Shown: in pieces, positions 13,951 through 19,407 of the stretch
Layout: each line of letters opens with the position of its first letter
Position numbering within the stretch: position 1 is the first letter of the stretch
DNA from: Candidatus Kaiserbacteria bacterium
GTDB lineage: Bacteria; Patescibacteriota; Minisyncoccia; Phycocordibacterales; UBA2100
Assembly: GCA_026996985.1 (NCBI GenBank)
Contig: JALWJR010000028.1
Coordinates: 1-20,243, forward strand
Direction: 5' to 3'
DNA: 20,243 nucleotides
Notes under the pieces: generated by a model
The model's input: the letters and a program-made list of their open reading frames with translations, nothing else
What the model was told of the DNA's origin: nothing
Databases searched by the model: none
Program-made: the position numbers and the translations under genes

Positions 13951-14622
13951 ATGGTAAATTGCGTTGGAATAATTTTAGATGGAAACAGACGTTGGGCAAA
14001 AGAGAAAGGGTTGAGTACATTTGAAGGGCATAAAAAAGGGTTGCATGATGCGCTACTTCCCGTAGTTTTGCATGCCGGCGAGAAGGTGCCTCACTTGGTG
14101 GTTTACGCTTTCTCAACCGAGAATTGGAACAGAAGTGAGGAAGAGGTAACTTACTTGATGGACTTATTTAAACTTTTCTTTAAAAAATATGTAAACAGAC
14201 TCTCCGGAGAAAATATAAAAATAAGAGTAATAGGACAAAAGAGTCGTTTTTCTCCCGAGATACAAAAACTGATACAAGAGGCGGAAGAGAAGACAAAAAA
14301 CAACACAAAAATGACATTTTGGGTGGCGCTTTCATACGGTGGCAGAGCAGAGATTTTAGAAGCGATTGAAAAAGTCTGCTCATCCGGGGCGCATGCTAAG
14401 ACCGAAGAAGATTTTAAAAAATTTCTCTGGACAGCCGAGATGCCGGATCCGGATATTGTGATAAGAACCGGAGGAGAGAAAAGGTTGTCAAATTTTTTGC
14501 TCTGGAGTATTGCGTACAGCGAACTTTTCTTTTTGGACAAATACTGGCCCGACTTTACAGAGCAAGATTTTGACGATATTTTAAAACAATATGAAACCAG
14601 ACAAAGAAGACGTGGACGTTGA
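13951..14622 (+). CDS. uppS: Undecaprenyl diphosphate synthase
   Basis: 223 residues, cis-prenyltransferase family. Catalytic D10 and the diphosphate loop DGNRRWA (10-16) come first, then the FSTENW motif (54-59) and, near the end, RTGGEKRLSNFLLWSIAYSE (172-191) with the Arg/Ser residues that bind isopentenyl diphosphate and the Glu that binds Mg2+, then the family WPDF. It condenses isopentenyl diphosphates onto farnesyl diphosphate to make the C55 carrier lipid for peptidoglycan. It starts close to the DGNRR motif, so it is slightly shorter than most (about 240-250). It overlaps the next gene by 32 nt. Confidence 0.96.
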   Translation: MVNCVGIILDGNRRWAKEKGLSTFEGHKKGLHDALLPVVLHAGEKVPHLVVYAFSTENWNRSEEEVTYLMDLFKLFFKKYVNRLSGENIKIRVIGQKSRFSPEIQKLIQEAEEKTKNNTKMTFWVALSYGGRAEILEAIEKVCSSGAHAKTEEDFKKFLWTAEMPDPDIVIRTGGEKRLSNFLLWSIAYSELFFLDKYWPDFTEQDFDDILKQYETRQRRRGR

Positions 14623-15367
14623 AATAATTAAAGAAGAAAAGGATTTTTTAATTTTGAACAAACCTTCCGGTATATCGGTTCATCCGGACGGCAAAACTCA
14701 AGAATACACCCTTGCCCATTGGATAGTCGATAACTACCCTCAACTAAAAGAAGTTGGAGAGCCATGGATAACCCCGAAAGGTGAAAGAATAGAGCGCCCC
14801 GGTATTGTCCACAGACTTGATAAAGAGACCAGCGGAATCTTGGTTATTGCCAAAACATCTGAGATGTTTTTTCGCTTGAAGGAGCAGTTTCAAAACAGGC
14901 AAGTTAAAAAAACCTATAAAGCTTTTGTATACGGCACCTTTAAAGAGGATTTTTTTCAAATTGACAAACCGATAGGCAGAAGCCCGAAAGACTTCAGGCG
15001 GTTTTCGGCGCAACCGGGCGCGCGTGGTAAAAAAAGAAATGCGCAAACCTCGGTTAGAGTAATTGAGCAAATCGGCAAAGGAGCAGACGGGTTTGCTTTT
15101 GTTAATTTATACCCCAAAACCGGAAGAACACACCAGTTGAGGGTGCATCTGAAAGCGGTACATCACCCGATTGTGTGTGATAAACTGTATGCCCCCAAAA
15201 GAGAATGTTTCTTTGGTTTTGAACGTTTAGCTCTGCACGCATTTTCTTTGAAGTTTACCGATTTGGCAGGCAAGGAAGTGTATTTTGAAAGCCGACTACC
15301 TTCAGATTTTCAAAATGCGCTTAAAAATTTTAAACATAATGGACCTTTACAAGGTCAAACCTTGTAA
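14591..15367 (+). CDS. RluA-family RNA pseudouridine synthase
   Basis: 258 residues. Catalytic motif HRLDKETSG (74-82) with D77; the earlier IILNKPSGISVHP-like stretch and later KTYKAFVYG and KTGRTHQLRVHLKAVHHPI are standard RluA/RluC/RluD landmarks. It isomerises uridine to pseudouridine, probably in 23S rRNA. There is no N-terminal S4 domain, so RluA-like specificity (rRNA and/or tRNA) is as likely as RluD. The start overlaps uppS in another frame, and ATG at 14591 gives the expected 15-20 residues before the core. An insert near 53-68 (EVGEPWITPKGERIER) precedes the active site, as in many CPR and Firmicutes copies. Confidence 0.92.
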   Translation: MKPDKEDVDVEIIKEEKDFLILNKPSGISVHPDGKTQEYTLAHWIVDNYPQLKEVGEPWITPKGERIERPGIVHRLDKETSGILVIAKTSEMFFRLKEQFQNRQVKKTYKAFVYGTFKEDFFQIDKPIGRSPKDFRRFSAQPGARGKKRNAQTSVRVIEQIGKGADGFAFVNLYPKTGRTHQLRVHLKAVHHPIVCDKLYAPKRECFFGFERLALHAFSLKFTDLAGKEVYFESRLPSDFQNALKNFKHNGPLQGQTL

Positions 15368-15436
15368 TATTGCGAAGATTTTATCAGAGAAAAATTGTTT
15401 TGCATTTTTTAAATCTTATGCTAAAGTGTTGCCACT

Positions 15437-15997
15437 ATGAGTATACAAATAAGTCCGGTAGATATGAAAGAGCGTGCCGAGCTTGGCATTAAAGCCGGGG
15501 ATACGGTTCGTGTATGGATAAAAATAGAAGAGAAGGGCAAAACACGCCTACAGCCGTTTGAAGGTTTGGTGATAGCCACAAAACACGGGACTGAGCCCGG
15601 TGCTACTTTTACCGTAAGAAAAGTGGCAAGCGGAGTGGGAGTGGAGAAGATTTTTCCACTTTATTCACCATCAATAGACAAGATAGAAATAACAAAACGC
15701 GCTCGCGTAAGGAAGAGTAAACTTTACTTTATACGTGAAAAAGTTGCCAAGGAGTTGCGTCGTATATTGCGTAAAACCACTGTTGTATCAATAGCAACAA
15801 AAGGCGCAGCCGAACTTGAAGAAGAGAGAAAAAGAGCGGAAGAGGAGGCAAGAAAAAGAGAAGAAGAGCAAAAAGCTCGGGAAGAAGCGGAAAAACAGTC
15901 TCAGGAAGCAGAAAACTCCCAAAATGAAGAGCAAACTCAACCTGAACAGACGGAAGAAACTCCATCTCAAGAAGAAAAAGAATCTGCAGAGAAGTAA
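15437..15997 (+). CDS. rplS: Large ribosomal subunit protein bL19 with a Glu-rich C-terminal extension
   Basis: 186 residues; bL19 is normally about 115. Residues 1-115 are typical bL19: GDTVRVWIKIEEKGKTRLQPFEGLVIA, then VEKIFPLYSPSIDKIEITKRARVRKSKLYFIR. bL19 sits at the subunit interface and contacts 16S rRNA helix 14. Residues 125-186 are an extra tail: first a predicted charged helix (EEERKRAEEEARKREEEQ), then a low-complexity Glu/Gln/Ser/Pro region. The tail is in frame with no sign of a frameshift and ends at a stop just before a terminator. Promoter: TTGTTT, 16 nt, TATGCT, about 14 nt before the ATG. Confidence 0.95.
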   Translation: MSIQISPVDMKERAELGIKAGDTVRVWIKIEEKGKTRLQPFEGLVIATKHGTEPGATFTVRKVASGVGVEKIFPLYSPSIDKIEITKRARVRKSKLYFIREKVAKELRRILRKTTVVSIATKGAAELEEERKRAEEEARKREEEQKAREEAEKQSQEAENSQNEEQTQPEQTEETPSQEEKESAEK

Positions 15998-16000
15998 ACA

Positions 16001-16024
16001 AAAACCCGGGAGAGTCCGGGTTTT
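16001..16024 (+). terminator. rplS terminator
   Basis: AAAACCCGG / CCGGGTTTT with a 6-nt loop and a T-run, 4 nt after the stop codon. Its tail touches the -35 box of tRNA-Leu. Confidence 0.9.
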
Positions 16025-16028
16025 TAAT

Positions 16029-16057
16029 TTGAGTTTAACGAATAAATTTTATATACT
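16029..16057 (+). promoter_or_regulatory. tRNA-Leu promoter
   Basis: TTGAGT (16029-16034), 17-nt spacer, TATACT (16052-16057), 10 nt before the tRNA. Confidence 0.7.
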
Positions 16058-16067
16058 AGAGCAACTT

Positions 16068-16149
16068 GCCCAGGTGGTGGAACTGGTATACACACACGGT
16101 TGAGGGCCGTGGCACTCCGTGCGTGCGGGTTCGAGTCCCGCCCTGGGCA
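16068..16149 (+). tRNA. tRNA-Leu (GAG)
   Basis: Class II tRNA: acceptor GCCCAGG / CCTGGGC, anticodon stem CACGG/CCGTG, loop TTGAGGG (GAG), long variable arm GCACTCCGTGCGT, T-stem GCGGG/CCCGC, discriminator A (leucine identity) followed by CAA. CCA is not encoded. Confidence 0.95.
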
Positions 16150-16343
16150 CAAGCGAAACGAAGTGGAGTGCGGTGCACAGGGAGCAGAGCAAACTGCTTT
16201 GCTCTGCGTCGGGATCTCGAAAGGCGGAGCGATGTGCGAGCAAAGCGAGCACGATGCGAGCCCGGGCAGGAGCCACTTAACGAACGAGGAGCAAAGCGAC
16301 GAAGTGAGTTTAGTGAGCTGACGCCGAGTCCCGCCCTGGGCAC
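16132..16343 (+). repeat. Palindromic tRNA-tail element behind tRNA-Leu
   Basis: The last 19 nt of the tRNA (16132-16150) recur exactly at 16325-16343. Between them are a 10-bp hairpin GCAGAGCAAA / TTTGCTCTGC, an inverted T-arm segment CGGGATCTCGAA, a hairpin around GATGTGC...GCACGATGC, the block CCCGGGCAGG, and a stem with ACTTAAC / GTTTAGTGAGC. The order matches the Arg and His tails though the sequence has diverged. No ORF is credible here. Confidence 0.8.
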
Positions 16344-16499
16344 TAGGTGTCGCTATATCAAGCCCTACAAAATGTAGGGCTTGATGGGAATATGGTTTAA
16401 ATATATTAAAGAGTTGAGCAGTTCAGATACAATATCAAGATATTGTTATTATTAGTAATTCACGCACGAAACCATATTCCCATTTAGCGACATCTAGTG
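16341..16499 (+). repeat. Three-way-junction palindrome
   Basis: Outer arms CACTAGGTGTCGCTA (16341-16355) and TAGCGACATCTAGTG (16485-16499) pair with one G-T mismatch. Inside are a perfect 13-bp hairpin ATCAAGCCCTACA / TGTAGGGCTTGAT and a perfect 13-bp stem GGGAATATGGTTT / AAACCATATTCCC, the latter enclosing CAATATC / GATATTG. The first three bases overlap the second tRNA-Leu tail copy. Confidence 0.85.
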
Positions 16500-16512
16500 C
16501 CAGGGCACCAAT

Positions 16513-16671
16513 GCCCCTGCAACAGATTTTGTTGTGTAATCTAGTGTTGCAATTTGATATTAGAGTGGTCAATCTTCAAGCAAAAAAGTATAATGTTTAT
16601 ATGTAAAAACCTTAAAATTTTAAACTGAAATTTTAAGGAAACAAAATCTGTTGTCAGGGGCGCCCTGGGCA
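16513..16671 (+). repeat. Long-stem palindrome ending in a third tRNA-Leu 3' end fragment
   Basis: GCCCCTG plus CAACAGATTTTG (16513-16531) pairs with CAAAATCTGTTG plus CAGGGGC (16642-16661), one bulged T. Inside is a perfect 11-bp hairpin CCTTAAAATTT / AAATTTTAAGG (16610-16638) and a candidate promoter (TGGTCA 16566, TATAAT 16589-16594). The 11 nt CGCCCTGGGCA at 16661-16671 are again the end of tRNA-Leu. The GIY-YIG gene starts 16 nt later. Confidence 0.8.
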
Positions 16672-16686
16672 TAAAAAATTGAAGAT

Positions 16687-16947
16687 ATGTTTAGTTATGT
16701 TTATATTTTGCAATCTAAGAAAGATGGTTCCACATACACAGGAAGTACAACAGATTTGAAAAGAAGAATAAAAGAGCATAATGATGGTAAAGTAAAATCT
16801 ACGAGATCAAAACGTCCTTGGAAGTTAGTGTATTATGAAGCTTATCTTTTAGAAGATACTGCCAGAAAACGTGAAAAATCAATAAAAACACATGGTAATA
16901 TAAAGAGGCAATTATTTGATAGAATCTTTAAAAATTTATCTTCATAA
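16687..16947 (+). CDS. GIY-YIG (URI-type) endonuclease domain protein
   Basis: 86 residues, a single GIY-YIG domain: YVYIL (4-8) and YTGST (17-21) replace the name motifs, followed by LKRRIKEHN (24-32) with the catalytic Arg and the His, then KLVYYEAY and a helix ARKREKSIKTHG carrying the metal-binding Glu (E63). Small stand-alone members of this kind are frequent in Parcubacteria and their roles are mostly unknown; the fold cuts one or both DNA strands. There is no accessory DNA-binding domain. It is AT-rich and begins 16 nt past the palindrome stack behind tRNA-Leu, so a link to that array is possible but unproven. A promoter inside the stack may drive it. Confidence 0.88.
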   Translation: MFSYVYILQSKKDGSTYTGSTTDLKRRIKEHNDGKVKSTRSKRPWKLVYYEAYLLEDTARKREKSIKTHGNIKRQLFDRIFKNLSS

Positions 16948-17054
16948 AACTAATCATTAAATAAAAAACACAAAATCAAATCAGAAATAAAAAATGTAAC
17001 ACTCAAAATATAATAAAAGTGCGTATTTAATACAGATTTCTGGCAGGTACGTAC

Positions 17055-17108
17055 TTGACAAAATACTTTTTTATTTTATTGTGTCTTCGTGGCTTGTGGT
17101 AAGCCACG
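17055..17108 (+). promoter_or_regulatory. Promoter and 5' leader hairpin of the 208-aa gene
   Basis: Perfect TTGACA (17055-17060) with TATTGT (17077-17082), 16-nt spacer. The leader then contains a perfect 8-bp hairpin CGTGGCTT / AAGCCACG (17088-17108, loop GTGGT). A Shine-Dalgarno AAGGAG (17126-17131) lies 7 nt before the ATG. The 16948-17054 stretch is AT-rich and otherwise empty. Confidence 0.65.
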
Positions 17109-17138
17109 GTTCAACTGCACCTTAAAAGGAGAAGTAAA

Positions 17139-17765
17139 ATGCAAGTTTTCCAGTTTGTCGCCGGCGAGCTGACTCTCGGTATTGATACTGACTCCTTCTC
17201 AGAAGGAAGGAGGGTGGTATTGGGTAGAAAGAAAGTGGTGGGGGTACTGAATGGCAACCCGCCACTTTTCGGCCCCGATGGGAAAATCCTTTGTGCATTT
17301 CCCATCAAGGATAAAGAATCGGGAAATCCGATGCTCGCTTACCCCAACAAGGCGAGTAAGCATACGGGTTACCTTGTCCGCGTTTTTACCGGCATGCGCG
17401 CGTATCCTGACGCGCACGGCCGTGTGTGGTTTGTCAAGAATGAAAAAAGGAGTCGCATTCTTCTCTCTGCAAAAGACACAAGAAGTATGCAGAGAAAGGA
17501 TGGGTCTCCTGCAGAAACCTCCCACACCGACTCCCTCGTACTTCTCTGGGAAGGAGATTTACTCGGGATTGTACTGCAAAACAAAGGCAATCCCAAGTAT
17601 GTGATTGTGGCTCAGGAAGACCGGCTTGACTGTCTACTCTATGACGAGTGGGTCAAGCAGGCTGAGCAAGAGGGAGTGGAGTTCACCTCTTTTGAGGATT
17701 GGGAACGGCACCGGATTGAACAGTCTGTTGCCGGGCTAAAGAAAACCCTCAAGGTGGTGAAGTGA
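17139..17765 (+). CDS. Unknown 208-residue soluble protein, probably acquired
   Basis: I do not recognise this family. There is no signal peptide or membrane segment. The N-terminal half is beta-rich (FVAGELTLGIDTDSF, RRVVLGRKKVVGVLNGNPPLFGPDGKILCAFPIKDKESG), the middle contains RVFTGMRAYPDAHGRVWFV, then DSLVLLWEGDLLGIVLQNKG and YVIVAQEDRLDCLLYDEWV. The C-terminus is a charged helix ending LKKTLKVVK. It is GC-richer than its neighbours and forms a one-gene unit with its own promoter, leader hairpin, strong Shine-Dalgarno and terminator, like the fabB-like gene. The start is fixed by the Shine-Dalgarno. No mobile-element gene is next to it, apart from the GIY-YIG gene 190 nt upstream. Confidence 0.8.
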   Translation: MQVFQFVAGELTLGIDTDSFSEGRRVVLGRKKVVGVLNGNPPLFGPDGKILCAFPIKDKESGNPMLAYPNKASKHTGYLVRVFTGMRAYPDAHGRVWFVKNEKRSRILLSAKDTRSMQRKDGSPAETSHTDSLVLLWEGDLLGIVLQNKGNPKYVIVAQEDRLDCLLYDEWVKQAEQEGVEFTSFEDWERHRIEQSVAGLKKTLKVVK

Positions 17766-17776
17766 GCTGACAGCAT

Positions 17777-17801
17777 CCCCGGCGCGCGTTGCGCGCCGGG
17801 G
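17777..17801 (+). terminator. Terminator of the 208-aa gene
   Basis: Perfect 11-bp GC stem CCCCGGCGCGC / GCGCGCCGGGG with loop GTT, followed by ATTTTTG, 11 nt after the stop. Confidence 0.95.
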
Positions 17802-17810
17802 ATTTTTGTG

Positions 17811-17816
17811 TAGTAT
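17811..17816 (+). promoter_or_regulatory. -10 box of the adenosyltransferase gene (leaderless)
   Basis: TAGTAT at 17811-17816 (overlapping TATAAA at 17814-17819), 6 nt before the ATG at 17823. No good -35 because the preceding terminator occupies that place. Confidence 0.45.
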
Positions 17817-17822
17817 AAAAGC

Positions 17823-18374
17823 ATGGGTTTGTATACCGGAAAAGGGGATAGTGGCACAAGTGCTCTGTTTGAATCAAACAAAAGGTTAAGCAAAAACTCT
17901 ACCGTTTTTGATGCGCTTGGCACTCTGGACGAACTTAATTCTTATTTGGGGCTTTGCAAGGTTCAGTCAAGAGCTGACAGTTTTCGCGTTGGTAGTCGCA
18001 AAGTGTCACACATAGTACACGAGCTTCAAGATGATTTGTTTATAATTCAAGCCGAGCTTGCGGGAGCAGACAAAAGCATATCAAAGCAAAAAGTTGAAAA
18101 ATTGGAGAAAATAATAGAGCAAATAGACAGTAAACTTCCGCCAATTAACACTTTTTTTATCTCCGGTGGAACCGAACTTTCCGCCAGATTTGATTTTGCT
18201 CGCACAATAGCTCGCAGAGCTGAGAGAAAGGTGGTTGCCGTTTTTGAATCGGGGTATAAAATCTCTCCCGATACTTTGGCTTATCTAAATCGTTTTTCCA
18301 GTATTCTCTACGCCCTGGCTCGTTTTGCAAACTACCAAAGGGGAATAGATGAAGATGCGCCGGATTATAAGTAA
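17823..18374 (+). CDS. PduO-type cob(I)alamin adenosyltransferase
   Basis: 183 residues, four/five-helix ATR fold. The N-terminal ATP-binding loop YTGKGDSGTSALF (4-16) is typical, as are RLSKNSTVFDALGTLDELNSYLGL, FISGGTELSARFDFARTIARRAER with the active-site Arg and Asp-containing helix, and the final LNRFSSILYALARFANYQ. The enzyme transfers the adenosyl group of ATP to cob(I)alamin. No cobalamin synthesis, uptake or B12-dependent gene is in the window; the protein is nevertheless common in CPR genomes and may serve a scavenged corrinoid or have another nucleotide role. It sits between the 208-aa unit and rnpB. Confidence 0.88.
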   Translation: MGLYTGKGDSGTSALFESNKRLSKNSTVFDALGTLDELNSYLGLCKVQSRADSFRVGSRKVSHIVHELQDDLFIIQAELAGADKSISKQKVEKLEKIIEQIDSKLPPINTFFISGGTELSARFDFARTIARRAERKVVAVFESGYKISPDTLAYLNRFSSILYALARFANYQRGIDEDAPDYK

Positions 18375-18392
18375 TTTTTAAACGACTTTTTC

Positions 18393-18421
18393 TGTACAAA
18401 GTGCATTTTTTGTTTTATAAT
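18393..18421 (+). promoter_or_regulatory. rnpB promoter
   Basis: TGTACA (18393-18398), 17-nt spacer, perfect TATAAT (18416-18421), 6-7 nt before the RNase P 5' stem. Confidence 0.75.
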
Positions 18422-18445
18422 CCTACCGGTCGCATCGGATGGTCG

Positions 18446-18546
18446 CCCCCCACCACTTTTGTGCTTTAAACCTGTGGCGGTAAATAGTAAAGTGTTGACA
18501 AGCCAAATTGCAAATTAATGGTTTACGGTACAAAAGTGGTGGGGGG
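18446..18546 (+). repeat. Stem-loop insertion in rnpB, copy 1
   Basis: 101 nt with perfect 17-bp terminal inverted repeats CCCCCCACCACTTTTGT / ACAAAAGTGGTGGGGGG and an inner stem TAAACC / GGTTTA. Identical to copy 2 apart from one extra C there. No ORF. Confidence 0.95.
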
Positions 18547-18563
18547 AGGAAAGTCCGGACACG

Positions 18564-18665
18564 CCCCCCCACCACTTTTGTGCTTTAAACCTGTGGCGGT
18601 AAATAGTAAAGTGTTGACAAGCCAAATTGCAAATTAATGGTTTACGGTACAAAAGTGGTGGGGGG
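18564..18665 (+). repeat. Stem-loop insertion in rnpB, copy 2
   Basis: 102 nt, one extra C in the 5' C-run, otherwise identical to copy 1; separated from it by the conserved RNase P segment AGGAAAGTCCGGACACG. Both copies are preceded by CG and followed by AG and an AAAG-containing sequence; no clear target duplication. Confidence 0.95.
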
Positions 18666-18958
18666 AGAAAGGTAGCGGGTAACACCCGTCCGGGGCAACC
18701 CGAGAGGTGCGAACAGAGACGCTGAAAGTGGAAACACTTTCAGGGCCCTTTTGGGGTTAGCTCTTAGGGAAACCTAAGAGGTGAAACGGCTAAATCCTTA
18801 CCTGCGTGCAAGGCCGTGCCGAGCCCATACATTTAGTATAAGCTCGGAGAGCCGCAAGAGGCGACTGGTAACAGTCGTCCCAGATAAATGACCATCGCTG
18901 AGTCTTTTGGCGCAAAGATTCGGTACAGAATCCGGCTTATAGATGCGATCTGCCAGAT

Positions 18959-19032
18959 GGCGGCTGTAGCTCAGTTGGTAGAGCCCTCGGTTGTGGTCCG
19001 AGTGGTCGTGGGTTCGAGTCCCACCAGTCGCC
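18959..19032 (+). tRNA. tRNA-His (GTG)
   Basis: Acceptor GCGGCTG / CAGTCGC with the extra G-1 (18959) facing C73, the histidine signature; D-stem GCTC/GAGC; anticodon loop TTGTGGT (GTG); T-stem GTGGG/CCCAC. C73 is followed by CAG, so CCA is incomplete. It begins about 8 nt after the rnpB 3' end, so RNase P probably cuts its own precursor here. Confidence 0.96.
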
Positions 19033-19354
19033 CAGCAATTGTTAAGCCAAAACACAAGCGTGTTTTGGTTTTTACAATTGCCGGCGAATGTGGGATCTCG
19101 AAAAGAGGCGCGCGCGAAGCCCGCAAAGACACAGGTGTGTCTTTGCGGAGCGCGCCGTCCGGGCAGGGGGTACTTAGTGCTTTTGCCGAGTTTAACGAGG
19201 CAAAACACTTAGTACCGGTCGCCGAGTCCCACCAGTCGCCCAGCAATTGTTAAGCCAAAACACAAGCGTGTTTTGGTTTTTACAATTGCCGGCGAATGTG
19301 GGATCTCGAAAAGAGGTGCCCCACACCATGCACGCATGATGCGGGCAGGCCCGC
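19015..19354 (+). repeat. Palindromic tRNA-tail element behind tRNA-His
   Basis: A 94-nt segment (19015-19108) recurs without change at 19223-19316. It begins with the tRNA 3' end, includes the hairpins GCAATTGT / ACAATTGC and CCAAAACAC / GTGTTTTGG, and ends in an inverted copy of the T-arm/acceptor (GTGGGATCTCGAA) plus AAGAGG. Between the copies lies module 1: hairpin CCGCAAAGACAC / GTGTCTTTGCGG, CCGGGCAGG, and a long imperfect hairpin GGTAC...GTACC with TTTTGCC/GGCAAAA. After the second copy comes module 2 (19317-19354, CACCATGCACGCATGATGCG). Both modules are shared with the tRNA-Arg tail. This fills the gap to the SIMPL gene; no ORF is credible. Confidence 0.88.
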
Positions 19355-19368
19355 GTAGTCGGAAAAGA

Positions 19369-19377
19369 TGTTATACT
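19369..19377 (+). promoter_or_regulatory. Extended -10 promoter of the SIMPL gene
   Basis: TGTTATACT: TGn followed by TATACT (19372-19377), 30 nt before the ATG. No clear -35 box. Confidence 0.45.
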
Positions 19378-19407
19378 TAAATTGTATTTAATCAATAATC
19401 AACAACC

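Larger units (their letters stand above)
18428..18951 (+). ncRNA. rnpB: RNase P RNA with two large stem-loop insertions
   Basis: Catalytic RNA that trims tRNA 5' leaders. P1 is TCGCATC (18430-18436) with GATGCGA (18942-18948). Conserved blocks occur in order: AGGAAAGTCCGGAC (18547-18560), GAGGTGCGAACAGAGA, GAGGTGAAACGGC, GTGCAAGGCC, GCCGCAAGAGGC, then CCAGATAAATGACC and ACAGAATCCGGCTTAT near the 3' end. At 524 nt it is longer than usual; removing the two ~101-nt insertions leaves about 320 nt. One insertion takes the place of P3, the other follows GTCCGGACACG. The P15 region reads GGC-CGT-GCCGAGC ... GCTCGG-AGA-GCC, without a GGU that would pair with a tRNA CCA end. The gene runs straight into tRNA-His. 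Confidence 0.93.

Noticed and set aside
16056..16343. Minus-strand open frame across tRNA-Leu and its tail
   Set aside because: It overlaps a complete tRNA and contains the translated tRNA T-arm (a typical false 'RAGLEPARTE' peptide); not a protein gene.
17049..17056. GGTACGTAC-like palindrome before the 208-aa gene as a copy of the tRNA-Val tail
   Set aside because: Only about eight bases match the 38-nt repeat; too short to support.
18446..18665. CRISPR-like reading of the two 101-nt repeats
   Set aside because: Only two copies, far longer than CRISPR repeats, with a spacer that is conserved RNase P sequence; no cas genes.
10715..19354. Integron attC sites as an explanation for the tail hairpins
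   Set aside because: The stems show an unpaired base like attC, but there are no R-box GTTRRRY/RYYYAAC motifs, no integrase gene, and the sequence tracks each tRNA. A tyrosine-recombinase att interpretation remains open but no recombinase is present in the window.
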